From NCBI GenBank assembly GCA_040388535.1, contig JAZKBR010000001.1, positions 544,821 to 608,820 on the forward strand: DNA of 64,000 nucleotides. Reading direction: 5' to 3'. This document shows positions 1-9,462 of this stretch, in pieces. Within the stretch, counting starts at the first letter, position 1. Every line of letters starts with the position of its first letter. The notes beneath the pieces are model-generated. The model searched no databases. It had not been told where the DNA came from and worked only from the letters and a program-made list of their open reading frames with translations. The position numbers and the translations under genes were made by a program. Source of the stretch: Gemmatimonadota bacterium (GTDB lineage Bacteria; Gemmatimonadota; Gemmatimonadetes; Gemmatimonadales; GWC2-71-9).

Positions 1-419
1 GCGGTGCCATTGATGGCCAGTCGGGTGACCTTCATTCCCTCGGTGATTTCCGGAACAACTTCGCCGCGTGGCACATTGGGCGCATAGATGTTCTGGTCAA
101 GTCGGAGTTGCACGGAGCGGAGCGCGGAGTCGCTGTTGTTGGTGATCGTTGCCGTCTCGCGCCCGGTGATCGTCGAGGTCGCGGCGTCAAAGCGGGCGTT
201 GATGCGGTAGTCGAGGGCGAGCTGCCAGTACTTCGCGCCGGGACGTCCGGTCGAGTCGCGCGTTCCGGCGGCGTGGGCCCGGCGGATCGTGTTGGTGAGT
301 GGCAGGTCACGCCGGATCGCCCGGTCGGGCCGTGGGGCCGGCCGGCTCTGCGCCCCGAGCAGCTGCGAGAGGCCGAACAGGCAGGTGACCAGAAGCAGCG
401 TACCACGCGGGCGAATCAT
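1..419 (-). CDS. M1-family metallopeptidase, N-terminal part (cut by window edge)
   Basis: Reading from the ATG at 419 leftward gives a secreted protein that runs off the window. It begins with a signal peptide (hydrophobic run TLLLVTCLFGLSQLLGAQ, about residues 7-24). From about residue 60 comes the start of an aminopeptidase-N-type beta domain: W-x-L-x-Y-x-I-N-A-x-F-D, then an ITGRETATITN stretch and LRLDQNIYAPN. These are the usual opening strands of M1 peptidases, which remove N-terminal amino acids with a zinc site (HExxH) that would lie beyond the edge. An AGGAG ribosome site sits 8-9 bases before the ATG. It is the last gene of a minus-strand set with the two genes to its right. The family is inferred from the N-terminal domain only; the catalytic motif cannot be seen. 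Confidence 0.6.
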   Translation of the reverse strand, partial: MIRPRGTLLLVTCLFGLSQLLGAQSRPAPRPDRAIRRDLPLTNTIRRAHAAGTRDSTGRPGAKYWQLALDYRINARFDAATSTITGRETATITNNSDSALRSVQLRLDQNIYAPNVPRGEVVPEITEGMKVTRLAINGT

Positions 420-447
420 TGCGAATACTCCTGAGAGAAAGAGCGCT

Positions 448-633
448 TCACTGCACTTCACGCAGAATGGTGCGCATCCGGATCGCCAGGCGTTCCATTT
501 CCTGGAGACTCGTCTTCAGTTCCTCGGTCAGTCCGGCGCCATCGAGCAGCACGAGCTGGACTTCGGCAAGGAGGCCGGCAAGCGGATTGGCGAGGTCGTG
601 ACGCAGTTTGGCCAGGCGGTCGGGGTCGATCAT
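448..633 (-). CDS. orphan HisKA-like dimerisation/phosphoacceptor protein, 61 aa
   Basis: A complete 61-residue protein resembling only the dimerisation and histidine-phosphotransfer (DHp) segment of a sensor kinase. An H-box-like RHDLANPLAG lies at residues 11-20, followed by two amphipathic helices rich in Leu and Glu. No ATPase (HATPase_c) domain, input domain or membrane segment follows; the next gene starts 29 bases later. The start is well supported: GGAGACGAGG directly precedes the ATG, and the gene begins 13 bases after the M50 protease stop, so the three minus-strand genes look co-transcribed. It could be phosphorylated by another kinase, act as a dimerisation decoy, or be the remnant of a longer kinase. 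The fold is an inference from the H-box and helix pattern. Confidence 0.6.
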   Translation of the reverse strand: MIDPDRLAKLRHDLANPLAGLLAEVQLVLLDGAGLTEELKTSLQEMERLAIRMRTILREVQ

Positions 634-646
634 CCTCGTCTCCGGT

Positions 647-1780
647 TCAGGGCAGGAACGGGACAGGTACGAAGGTCAGCACGAAGACTACCACACAGGC
701 GAGTCCGAGCAGGTACCCGCCTCGCAGGACGTGACGTTCGGGGAGCACCACGTCGGGGTGCGTCCAGCGACCGCCACCGATTGCGAAGGTCAGGGCCACC
801 CACATGTACCATAGCGGCGCACGCTGGGCGAGATAGAGCAGGGCGAGCGCCGCGACCATCGCCACGCCCTTTTGCCGACGGCCGATGAGGCCGTACCAGA
901 CGTGCCCGCCATCGAGCTGCGAGAGCGGGAGCAGGTTGAGCCCGGTAATGAAGCAGCCGACCCACCCCGCAAATGCCTCGGGCGAGAGCAGCACCGGACC
1001 GCTCCCCGGAATCAGCCAGTCACGGATCCAGTGGGTCAGGAAGGAGTCGCCAAGGGTGATCGGCCTGCCCGCAAAGAGCACCAGCGATGGGGCACCCGGC
1101 ATCGGATAGGGCATCCGCTGCGACAGTTGGTACCCCCAGAGGAGGACTCCTACCGCCACGATGAATCCGGCCAACGGCCCCGCCGCTCCGACATCGAGAA
1201 GCTGGCGCCGATCATACACCGGCGAGCGGAGCCGGATGAAGGCGCCGAGGTTGCCGATGGGCGAGAGGTTGGGGGGCACCGGGATGAAGTAAGGTGGCGA
1301 AACGTCGATGGCATATCGACGAGCGGCCACATAGTGCCCCAGTTCGTGCACCAGCAGGATGGCGAGCAGCGGTGCGGCGAATTCCCAGCCGGGGAGCAGC
1401 ACGTGCCAGTCCCGGCTGGCGACCAGCTTGCCGAACTCGAGGAAGGAATCAAAGGTCCCCGCCAGGCCGTGGTGGACAGCGGGATGCCAGCGTCCCAGCA
1501 ATACGGCGCCAGCGCCGAGGGTACAGAGAATGGTGAGGAGAAGTAGTGCGCCGTGCCAGAGCCAGCGCTCGGGCCGGGCGGGGGCCGAACCCCGGATCAG
1601 GACGAGCGAGGTCCGGGCATTGTCAGACCAGTACCACGCGCCGGGAAAGCCGGCGAGAAAGGCGGCGAGTTCGGCCGAGGGTCCCAGGTGCTCGGGCGCG
1701 ATCACGCCATCGAGGACCTCGCGGTCACCCGCGAGCGCGTGGGCGCGCCAGACGCTGAAGAATTGGCGGGGATCTGTCAT
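647..1780 (-). CDS. site-2 protease-like M50 metallopeptidase, 377 aa
   Basis: A polytopic membrane zinc protease. The zinc motif HELGH lies at about residues 145-149 inside a membrane segment, and the third-ligand motif LDGGH at about 289-293, both typical of the M50/S2P family that cuts substrates within the membrane. Further hydrophobic segments lie near residues 75-97, 200-217, 270-285 and at the C-terminus. A soluble N-terminal region of about 70 residues precedes the membrane core; no PDZ domain is visible between the two motifs. The ATG at 1780 was chosen because an upstream in-frame ATG would add 22 residues unlike the family and lacks a better ribosome site. It leads the minus-strand set with the HisKA-like protein and M1 peptidase. 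The substrate is unknown. Confidence 0.85.
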   Translation of the reverse strand: MTDPRQFFSVWRAHALAGDREVLDGVIAPEHLGPSAELAAFLAGFPGAWYWSDNARTSLVLIRGSAPARPERWLWHGALLLLTILCTLGAGAVLLGRWHPAVHHGLAGTFDSFLEFGKLVASRDWHVLLPGWEFAAPLLAILLVHELGHYVAARRYAIDVSPPYFIPVPPNLSPIGNLGAFIRLRSPVYDRRQLLDVGAAGPLAGFIVAVGVLLWGYQLSQRMPYPMPGAPSLVLFAGRPITLGDSFLTHWIRDWLIPGSGPVLLSPEAFAGWVGCFITGLNLLPLSQLDGGHVWYGLIGRRQKGVAMVAALALLYLAQRAPLWYMWVALTFAIGGGRWTHPDVVLPERHVLRGGYLLGLACVVVFVLTFVPVPFLP

Positions 1781-1981
1781 TGGTGGCCTTGACGGGCGCC
1801 CGGGGGGCTCGTATCCTCTAGCCAAGCAGGCCCACCCGCACCGCAATCAAGCGTCATCTCCGCGCGATCCGCGCGCTCCTCATACGCCAGACAGCCCCAT
1901 CTCTCGATCTGAATTCGCTCCGTCATTCCCGCCATCCGAACGCTCCGCGTGCGGAGAGAATGACTCGACCCGGAGAGGTCC

Positions 1982-3229
1982 GTGGACATAGCCGAACTGA
2001 AGCAGAAGTCCGTTGCCGAGTTGCACGTCCTGGCCGCGGAACTCAACATCACCAACTATTCCGGCCTCCGCAAGCAGGACCTGATCTTCCGGATCGAGCA
2101 GTCGCTGCTCGACAAGGATACGGTCATCCGGGGCGAGGGTGTCCTGGAAATCCTGCCCGAGGGCTACGGCTTCCTCCGGTCGCAGGACTGGAACTACCTC
2201 TATGGCCCGGACGACATCTATGTCAGCCCGAGCCAGATCAAGCGCTTCGACCTGCGGACGGGCGACACCGTCACCGGCCAGGTTCGCCCGCCGAAGGAGG
2301 GGGAGCGCTACCTCGCTCTGCTGAAGGTCGAGAGCGTCAACTATGAAGAGCCGGATCGCACCAAGAGCCGGATCGCCTTCGACAACCTGAAGCCGCGTTA
2401 CCCCGATGAGCGGATCCGGCTCGAAGGGAAAGTCAGCGATCTCTCGATGCGCGTGGTCGACCTGATGTCGCCGATCGGCAAGGGACAGCGCGGGCTGATT
2501 GTCGCCCCGCCCAAGGCCGGCAAGACGATCCTGATGCAGAAGCTGGCGAACGCCATCGCCGAGAATCATCCTGAGTGCTACCTCATCGTGCTGCTGATCG
2601 ATGAGCGTCCGGAAGAAGTCACCGACATGCAGGAGAACGTCCAGGCCGAAGTGATCGCCTCGACCTTCGACGAGCCGGCCGACCGCCACGTCCAGGTGGC
2701 CGACATGGTAATCGAGAAGGCGAAGCGTCTGGTAGAGCACGGCCGCGACGTGATCATCCTGCTCGACTCGATCACCCGCCTCGCCCGGGCGCACAACGTG
2801 GTCGTGCCGCACTCCGGCAAGATCCTCTCGGGTGGTGTCGACGCGAACGCACTGCAGAAGCCGAAGCGCTTCTTCGGCGCCGCCCGCAACATCGAGGGCG
2901 GCGGCTCGCTCACGATCATCGCGACGGCACTGATCGACACTGGCTCGCGCATGGACGAGGTGATCTTCGAGGAGTTCAAGGGCACCGGCAATGCCGAACT
3001 CGTCCTCGATCGCCGTCTCGCCGACCGCCGCATCTACCCGGCGATCGACATCAACAAGTCGGGCACCCGCAAGGAAGAGCTGCTGCTCAGCAAGGACGAA
3101 CTCAACAAGGTCTACCTGCTGCGCAACTTCCTCGCCGACATGCCCGTCGTCGAAGCGATGGAATTCCTGCTCGGCCGGATGAAGCCGACCAAGTCGAACA
3201 AGGAATTCTTCGCCTCCATGGCGCAGTAA
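1982..3229 (+). CDS. rho: transcription termination factor Rho
   Basis: Hexameric RNA-dependent ATPase that ends transcription of untranslated RNA. All expected parts are present in 415 residues, the standard length: an N-terminal helical Rho_N domain (residues 1-40), the cold-shock-like RNA-binding domain with GYGFLR (61-66), and the RecA-like motor with Walker A APPKAGKT (about 175-182), the [12 protein letters not shown] motif and the Q/R-loop region. The start is GTG at 1982, preceded by GGAGAGG. The next plus-strand gene, ruvX, begins 97 bases downstream beyond a palindrome, so rho is probably transcribed alone. Confidence 0.97.
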   Translation: MDIAELKQKSVAELHVLAAELNITNYSGLRKQDLIFRIEQSLLDKDTVIRGEGVLEILPEGYGFLRSQDWNYLYGPDDIYVSPSQIKRFDLRTGDTVTGQVRPPKEGERYLALLKVESVNYEEPDRTKSRIAFDNLKPRYPDERIRLEGKVSDLSMRVVDLMSPIGKGQRGLIVAPPKAGKTILMQKLANAIAENHPECYLIVLLIDERPEEVTDMQENVQAEVIASTFDEPADRHVQVADMVIEKAKRLVEHGRDVIILLDSITRLARAHNVVVPHSGKILSGGVDANALQKPKRFFGAARNIEGGGSLTIIATALIDTGSRMDEVIFEEFKGTGNAELVLDRRLADRRIYPAIDINKSGTRKEELLLSKDELNKVYLLRNFLADMPVVEAMEFLLGRMKPTKSNKEFFASMAQ

Positions 3230-3254
3230 GATCCGCTCGCCCGGAAACATGTAA

Positions 3255-3274
3255 GGGCGCCGCTAGCGGCGCCC
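3255..3274. terminator. palindrome downstream of rho, likely terminator or REP-like element
   Basis: GGGCGCCG, loop CTAG, CGGCGCCC makes a perfect 8-bp stem, extendable outward by GTA/TAC with one bulge. There is no clear T-run on either side, so it may be a dispersed palindromic (REP-like) sequence rather than an intrinsic terminator. Confidence 0.5.
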
Positions 3275-3325
3275 CTACACTCTCCGCCGGGTCGAAGCCT
3301 CCGCCCGCGACACGAGCAACTCACC

Positions 3326-3778
3326 ATGCCCACCCCATATATCCCCCACCACGGCCGGGTCCTCGCCCTCGATTGGGGCACTGCGCGCATTGGGCTCGCC
3401 ATCACCGACGAGACCCAGCTCATCGCTCGTCCGCTGACCACCCTCACCCGCCGCGCCGGCAAGCGTCCCCCCCTCGGCGATTTCCTGACGATCGTCGAGC
3501 GCGAGAAGCCGGTGGGCCTGGTGGTCGGTCTGCCGCTGGACGACGAAGGAGCTGAAGGGGAATCCGCGCAGGCGGCCCACGCGATGGGAGCACTCTTCGC
3601 CGAACGCGCCGGGCTGCCGATGGACCTCGTCGACGAATCGTTCTCGACCACCACCGCACTCGAAACCATCACCGCCCTCGGCAAGCGCCATCGCAACACC
3701 AGGGATGTCGTCGACGCAATTGCGGCGGCCGTGGTGCTGCAGCGCTGGCTCGAGATGCGCCGCGGCGGATCGAAGTGA
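3326..3778 (+). CDS. ruvX: RuvX/YqgF Holliday-junction resolvase-like nuclease
   Basis: A 150-residue RNase H-fold protein of the RuvX (YqgF) family, associated with pre-16S rRNA 5'-end maturation and Holliday-junction resolution. The opening VLALDWGTARIGLAITD (about 12-28) carries the first catalytic Asp. The middle GLVVGLPLDDEG (about 66-77) and the C-terminal D-E-S-F-S-T-T-x-A with D-x-I-A-A-A-V-V-L are family hallmarks that supply the other acidic residues. Its stop overlaps the GTG of mltG (GTGA), so the two are translationally coupled. A ruvX-mltG neighbourhood is common in bacteria. Confidence 0.93.
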   Translation: MPTPYIPHHGRVLALDWGTARIGLAITDETQLIARPLTTLTRRAGKRPPLGDFLTIVEREKPVGLVVGLPLDDEGAEGESAQAAHAMGALFAERAGLPMDLVDESFSTTTALETITALGKRHRNTRDVVDAIAAAVVLQRWLEMRRGGSK

Positions 3779-4749
3779 GGTTCCCGCAGGCCCTGCGGGT
3801 GGCAAGCCTTGCGGCGCTGGCCGGCTGCGGCGGCAGCAACGATGCCTCGGTGAGAGTCCTGATTCCGAGCGGCGCCTCGATGCGCGTGGCCGCCGAATCG
3901 CTCGCGGCGCACCAGGTCATCGGCAACGCGAGCTGGTTCCGGCTGCGTGCGCGGATCTCCGGCCTCGACCGCAAGCTCCGGCCCGGGCTCTACGAATTCC
4001 CGGCGCGCCCGAGCACCGAGGCCGTGCTCGACAAGCTCGCGGCCGGCGACGCCTTGCACGTGAAGCTCACCCTCCCGGAAGGCGCCACCCTCTTCGACCT
4101 CGCTCGTGCCGTCGAGAGCCGGGTCGGGATTCCCCGGGCGCAGTTCCTTGCTGCCGCGCGCGATTCGGCCCTGCGAGAGGAGTTCGGCATCACGGGTGAG
4201 AGCGTCGAGGGGTGGTTGCTGCCGGAGACCTTCGACTTCCCCGCGCTGGTCGGTTCGCGGGAAATTCTCGAGCGCTATCTCGGCGCCCGGAAGTCCGCGT
4301 GGCAGCCGGAGTGGGACACTCGCGCGACCGCGGCCGGACTCAGCCGGGCGGCGCTGCTCACCCTCGCGTCAATCGTGGAAGCCGAAGCAAAACTCCCGGC
4401 CGATCGCGCGCCGATCGCCGCCGTCTATCGCAATCGACTCCGCATCGGGATGCCGCTGCAGGCCGATCCAGGGATCCAGTATGCCTGGCTCCTCCGCGAT
4501 GGGACCAGGAAATCGCGGATGTACAACACCGACTACGCCTACGACTCGCCGTGGAATACCTACCTCCACCCCGGCCTCCCACCCGGCCCGATCGGCAATC
4601 CGTCCGATGCCGCGATCGAGGCGGTGCTCGCACCTGCTCCGCTGCCGTGGCTCTATTTCGTGGCCGGCGCCGACGGCGCCAGTCGCTTCTCGCGCAGCTA
4701 CCAGGAACACCTGAAGACGATTCGAAAGTTGCGCAGCGAGCAGCAGTAA
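3775..4749 (+). CDS. mltG: endolytic murein transglycosylase MltG
   Basis: Cuts nascent peptidoglycan glycan strands and so limits their length at the inner-membrane face. The YceG-like domain fills most of its 324 residues. The catalytic Glu lies in ASIVEAEAKL near residue 202, followed by VYRNRL, the QADPGIQYAW segment, and a YNTDYAYDSPWNTY to HPGLPPGPI stretch typical of the active-site cleft. Unusually, the N-terminus is not a long membrane anchor but a short hydrophobic run ending in LAALAGC (Cys18), which looks like a lipobox. The GTG start overlaps the ruvX stop. The gene ends just before an inverted 7-bp repeat array shared with convergent thiE. Confidence 0.92.
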   Translation: MRFPQALRVASLAALAGCGGSNDASVRVLIPSGASMRVAAESLAAHQVIGNASWFRLRARISGLDRKLRPGLYEFPARPSTEAVLDKLAAGDALHVKLTLPEGATLFDLARAVESRVGIPRAQFLAAARDSALREEFGITGESVEGWLLPETFDFPALVGSREILERYLGARKSAWQPEWDTRATAAGLSRAALLTLASIVEAEAKLPADRAPIAAVYRNRLRIGMPLQADPGIQYAWLLRDGTRKSRMYNTDYAYDSPWNTYLHPGLPPGPIGNPSDAAIEAVLAPAPLPWLYFVAGADGASRFSRSYQEHLKTIRKLRSEQQ

Positions 4750-4755
4750 AAGACA

Positions 4756-4815
4756 GGAGAAGGGAGAAGGGAGAAGGGCATTCACTCTTCTCCCTTCTCC
4801 CTTCTCCCTTCTCCC
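4756..4815. repeat. inverted arrays of 7-bp GAGAAGG repeats between mltG and thiE
   Basis: Left arm 4756-4778 holds about three GAGAAGG units. A 7-base loop (4779-4785) separates it from the right arm 4786-4815, about four units in opposite orientation (TTCTCCC). Transcripts from either side would fold into a long purine/pyrimidine hairpin, so it may end both convergent genes. The thiE frame runs into the right arm. Confidence 0.85.
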
Positions 4816-5420
4816 AGGTACCCCCTCGCCGCCGCAGCAATGTCCTCCGCCATCAGTATCCCGCTCACCACCGCGACGCCCGCAAAGCCCGCCTCACTCG
4901 CAATCGCGACATCCTCCGGACGGACACCACCGATGACGACGCACGGCCGGGCACCGCTCAAGACCGCGAGCGAGCGGGCCCCATCCCAGCCGAGCGCCGC
5001 CCCGGCGTCGTGTTTGGTGGAGCTGCCGTGGAGCGGTCCTACTCCCCAGTAGTCAGCAGCTTCCCCTCGCGCGACTTCGTCGACCGACCCGACCGAGGCG
5101 CCGATCACGAATCCCGGTGGCACCAGACGGCGGGCGAGGGCCGGTGCGAGATCATCCGCGCCGAGGTGCACGCCAGCCGCGCCGACCGCGAGCGCAACAT
5201 CGAGTCGATCATTCAGGAAGATCGGCACCGGGAGCGCCGCCAGCATCCGCCGCGCCAGGCCGGCGAGGGTGCGATCGTCGACCGCCTTGAGCCGGAGCTG
5301 GACCGCCGTCACGCCGCCCGCCACGGCGGCCTCGCAGAGCGGCATTGGATCGCGACCGGCGAGGACGGCATCGTCGGTCACCAGCAGGAGTCGGAGGACG
5401 TCGGCTAGATTCTCGCGCAT
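4782..5420 (-). CDS. thiE: thiamine-phosphate synthase (ThiE-like)
   Basis: Joins hydroxymethylpyrimidine diphosphate and hydroxyethylthiazole phosphate into thiamine phosphate. The TIM-barrel sequence follows the family: LLLVTDD at the start, AVQLRLK, FLNDRLDVALAVGAAGVHLGA (start of the diphosphate-binding part), GASVGSVDE, DYWGVGPLHGSSTK and VVIGGVRPEDV with VVSGI. Length is about 212 residues, as expected. The ATG at 5420 is chosen because the family motif starts right after it. The last ten residues (G-E-G-R-R-E-K-G-E-E) are encoded by the 7-bp repeat array, and the stop lies in its loop, so the natural C-terminus was probably altered by the repeat. TenI-type regulators are similar, and no other thi gene is nearby. 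Confidence 0.8.
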   Translation of the reverse strand: MRENLADVLRLLLVTDDAVLAGRDPMPLCEAAVAGGVTAVQLRLKAVDDRTLAGLARRMLAALPVPIFLNDRLDVALAVGAAGVHLGADDLAPALARRLVPPGFVIGASVGSVDEVARGEAADYWGVGPLHGSSTKHDAGAALGWDGARSLAVLSGARPCVVIGGVRPEDVAIASEAGFAGVAVVSGILMAEDIAAAARGYLGEGRREKGEE

Positions 5421-5465
5421 GATGCCAGAAATCACACCCCCTCGCGCTCGCCGCGCCAGCACCGC

Positions 5466-6617
<1,152 letters not shown>

Positions 6618-6647
6618 CGCGCCGCGTTCAGCTTACGACTTTGGGGT

Positions 6648-7508
6648 ATGCTCTCCCCGCAACAACTCCTCGCCGTCGCATCTCGCCGGCGTCCCCTCCG
6701 GTCATTGCGGGAGCAATACGAGCTCTACATTCTCGACCGGATCGAGCACTACAAGAACTCGATTTCCCGCGACGAGATGATGCGACTGGCCGACGAGGCG
6801 ATGAGCGACCTCGGCGACGACAGCGAACAGCAGTTCCTCCTCACCGAAGTGCTGGTGGCCACCTCCGTCGACGAGCTGATCAAGCGTCGGCTCGGCACGC
6901 CGCGTTTCGAGAGCTGGCGGAAGTCCTATCCCAAGCGGCGGGCCGCGCAGCGCGACCCGGCGAAGTGGGGTCTCGATTCGACCCACCTCGTCGCCGGCCT
7001 CGCCCCCCGGGTCGAACCGGGTGACGCCGTTCTGGTGGTCGGTGCCGGTGCCGAGTCGTGCGCCTACCTGCTCGCCGCCCACGATGCGACGGTCACCTTC
7101 CTCGACCGTGATGTCTTTGTGGTGGACCGCGCCGAGAACCGGATCGCCGTCGAATCGCTGTCATCGACCTTCGAGGGGATGTGCGTGCAGTTCGGCGACT
7201 GGGTCCCCGAGCTGCCGGCGGAGTTTGTGATGGTGGTGATCGACGCCGGGACGATTGCCGCGCTTTCTCCCACAGAACGACTCGTCCTCCTGGCCGAACT
7301 GCAGCTGCTCACCCTCCCGGGCGGACTGCACGCCCTGGTCCCCGATTCGCTTGGCACCGGACCGGAAGGATTCGCAGGGCACTACGCCACCTGGCAGCGG
7401 GAATCGCTGCCTTCGCCGGGGAAGCGGATGCGCGGGACGCCCGCTCGCGGAGCGCTCTTCGTGAAGCCGGCGATGGCGGATGCCGAACGGCGGAACGCAC
7501 GCGCCTGA
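6648..7508 (+). CDS. Rossmann-fold, methyltransferase-like protein of unknown function
   Basis: A 286-residue soluble protein. Residues about 1-100 are helical and charged (SLREQYELYILDRIEHYKN, then DELIKRRLG). From about residue 120 comes a SAM-methyltransferase-like nucleotide-binding segment: AVLVVGAGAESCAYLLA, followed by VTFLDRD with the usual acidic end of strand 2, and later EFVMVVIDAGTIAAL and a PGGLHALVPDSLG strand. The typical catalytic motif of a named methyltransferase family is not evident, so the activity is uncertain. It follows the rRNA methyltransferase after 30 bases and is probably co-transcribed. A strong hairpin follows at 7540. Confidence 0.6.
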   Translation: MLSPQQLLAVASRRRPLRSLREQYELYILDRIEHYKNSISRDEMMRLADEAMSDLGDDSEQQFLLTEVLVATSVDELIKRRLGTPRFESWRKSYPKRRAAQRDPAKWGLDSTHLVAGLAPRVEPGDAVLVVGAGAESCAYLLAAHDATVTFLDRDVFVVDRAENRIAVESLSSTFEGMCVQFGDWVPELPAEFVMVVIDAGTIAALSPTERLVLLAELQLLTLPGGLHALVPDSLGTGPEGFAGHYATWQRESLPSPGKRMRGTPARGALFVKPAMADAERRNARA

Positions 7509-7539
7509 TCGGGAGTTGGGGCCTGGGGGGAAAAGCATA

Positions 7540-7560
7540 GGGCCGGCAACGTGCCGGCCC
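7540..7560. terminator. bidirectional terminator hairpin
   Basis: GGGCCGGCA, loop ACG, TGCCGGCCC is a perfect 9-bp stem followed by TTCCTACTT on the plus strand, between two convergent genes (6648-7508 and 7603-7830). Confidence 0.75.
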
Positions 7561-7602
7561 TTCCTACTTGGAGCCCGCGGTGTGAACCGCGAAGCGGACT
7601 GC

Positions 7603-7830
7603 TTACATGGCCGCCGGCTTCGCAGCCTTCTTCGCAGCCTTCTTGCGCTTGGCAGCCTTCTTAGGACGCTTGGCCGCCTTCTTGGCGCCCTTCTTCGCGG
7701 CCTTCTTGCCACGCTTCGCGGCCTTCTTCGGACGCTTGGCCGCCTTCTTGGCGCCCTTCTTCGCGGCCTTCTTCGCCGGGCGCTTCGCGCGCTTCGCGGT
7801 CTTCTTCTTCGCAGCCTTCTTGGTAGCCAT
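7603..7830 (-). CDS. histone H1-like lysine/alanine-rich DNA-binding protein, 75 aa
   Basis: A very basic protein made almost only of Lys, Ala, Arg, Gly and Pro (opening MATKKAAKKKTAKRAKRPAK). It resembles the C-terminal tail of eukaryotic histone H1 and bacterial H1-like nucleoid proteins, which coat and condense DNA or bind RNA. A block of about 21-23 residues centred on KKAAKKGAKKAAKRPKKAAK occurs twice in tandem, also visible in the DNA. The ATG at 7830 follows GGGAGG. No folded domain is present. It stands alone, convergent with the gene to its left and with a long non-coding upstream region to its right. Confidence 0.85.
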   Translation of the reverse strand: MATKKAAKKKTAKRAKRPAKKAAKKGAKKAAKRPKKAAKRGKKAAKKGAKKAAKRPKKAAKRKKAAKKAAKPAAM

Positions 7831-8418
7831 GGAGCCTCCCTGAGGAGTTGGTGGTTCGCGAGCAATCGTCGTACGCGCGTCACTCGCGGCGACGCCCCGC
7901 ACCTGTGGGCGGAGTAGCGTCGGCATATACAAGATCAAAATTTTCTCACCGCGCGCAATACCCCAGCGACGCGGAACCGCTGGCGGGGCACCACCTTCCG
8001 GCGCTCGTCCACAGCTCGCCGCGGGCGCCGGCCGACGTCGGAACCACCGACGTTTGCATCCGTGCACGCGCGTGCATCGCGCAACACGTCACCACGCGCG
8101 GCGACATCGCGCGCGAGCATATCACGCGCAATGTCAATGGCGGAGCGGCTTGCGGCGTGCTCATCGCGCGAGAGTACCACAGCGCAAGGGCAGATGCGAT
8201 GACACCACGCGCGGCACCGCGCCGCACGCGAGGATGCACGCGCACCGTCCCGACGAGCCCCGATTTTCCCGGATTTCGACCCGGAAACCGAATTGCACGC
8301 CAACACCGCCAAATGGTCACGAAACACTTTTTTTCCACTCTGGCGGTCCGGTGGGGGTCCTTGGGCTGGGTCGCACAGGCGTCCATATTCCGGCCGTTCT
8401 CCACCCATCAGGAACCCG
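7831..8418. other. 588-base divergent intergenic region, CGCG-dense
   Basis: No believable gene. It separates the divergent histone-like gene and tdh. Near 7930-7950 is a short A/T-rich stretch (AAGATCAAAATTTTC) that could hold the minus-strand promoter. From about 8050 to 8250 the sequence is packed with ACGCGCG/TCGCGCG-type motifs (more than ten). An A/T island with a T-run at 8325-8335 lies about 90 bases before tdh. Confidence 0.6.
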
Positions 8419-9462
8419 ATGCGCGCACTTGTGAAGCCAGCACCCGGCACTGGAATGGAACTCGTCGAGCGACCGATTCCCGCACTCGGTTCGCGTGACG
8501 TACTGATCAAAGTTCACTTCGCGGGGGTGTGCGGCACCGACCTCCACATCTGGGAATGGGATGCGTGGGCCGCCGGTCGTCTCAAACCGCCGGTGGTGAT
8601 CGGGCACGAGTTCGCCGGGGAGATTGTCGAGCTCGGTCCCGAGGTGTTGCGCGAAGGCATCTTCGCCATCGGCGACCTGGTGACGGCCGAGGGCCACATC
8701 ATCTGCGGCGACTGCGTCCCGTGCCGGACCGGCAACGGACATCTCTGCGTCCGCACCCAGATCATCGGCGTCGATCGCGATGGCGCCTTCGCCGATTACA
8801 TCGCGATGCCGGCCTCGAACGTGATGAAACTCGGCGGCATCAGCACCGAGGTCGGCGCTATCATGGACCCGATCGGGAATGCCGTCCACACCGCGCTGGA
8901 AGGGGGCGAGGTCCCCGGCAGCACCGCGCTGGTACTGGGCTGCGGCCCGATCGGCTGTTTCGCGGTCGGCATCCTCCGCGCCGCCGGAGCCTCCCTGGTG
9001 CTCGCCTCCGATTTCAATCCGACGCGACGCGGACTCGCCACCACCATGGGCGCGCACCACGCCTTCGATCCCGCCGCCGACGACGTCGTAGCCCGGGTAC
9101 GGGAACTCACCGGTGGTCTCGGCGTCGACCTCGTCTGCGAGATGAGTGGCCACCCCTCGGGACATGCGCAGGCGTTCGCCGCCGCGCGTCCGGGGGGTCG
9201 CGTGAACCTCCTCGGCACCCCGAGCCGAACGACCGAAGTGGACTTCGCGCGCGACGTCATCTTCAAGGGACTCACCCTGTACGGCGTCACCGGCCGCAAG
9301 ATGTATTCGACCTGGATCCACATGACCCGGTTGCTCCGCACCGGGCAGTTCGATCCCGCCCCCGTCGTCACCCATCGCTTCCCGCTCGAACGGATTGCCG
9401 ACGCGATCGGCGTCATCAAGAACGGTTCGGCCGGGAAGGTGATCCTGGAGATCGCACCGTGA
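8419..9462 (+). CDS. tdh: L-threonine 3-dehydrogenase
   Basis: Zinc-dependent, NAD-linked oxidation of L-threonine to 2-amino-3-ketobutyrate, the first step of threonine conversion to glycine. The medium-chain dehydrogenase layout is complete in 347 residues: catalytic-zinc site with GVCGTDLHIWEWD (Cys near 39), GHEFAGEIVELG, the structural-zinc lobe CGDCVPCRTGNGHLC, and the NAD-binding GCGPIGCFAVG (about 172-182). The IWEWD signature is characteristic of Tdh. The ATG at 8419 matches the family N-terminus; extension upstream has no support. The following kbl starts inside its stop codon (GTGA), so the two form one pathway operon. Confidence 0.95.
   Translation: MRALVKPAPGTGMELVERPIPALGSRDVLIKVHFAGVCGTDLHIWEWDAWAAGRLKPPVVIGHEFAGEIVELGPEVLREGIFAIGDLVTAEGHIICGDCVPCRTGNGHLCVRTQIIGVDRDGAFADYIAMPASNVMKLGGISTEVGAIMDPIGNAVHTALEGGEVPGSTALVLGCGPIGCFAVGILRAAGASLVLASDFNPTRRGLATTMGAHHAFDPAADDVVARVRELTGGLGVDLVCEMSGHPSGHAQAFAAARPGGRVNLLGTPSRTTEVDFARDVIFKGLTLYGVTGRKMYSTWIHMTRLLRTGQFDPAPVVTHRFPLERIADAIGVIKNGSAGKVILEIAP

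Noticed and set aside
8529-9458. Long open frame running through tdh into kbl, suggesting a fused protein
   Set aside because: The upstream part is Arg/Pro/Gly-rich with no family match and overlaps the well-supported tdh in another frame; kbl starts at GTG 9459.
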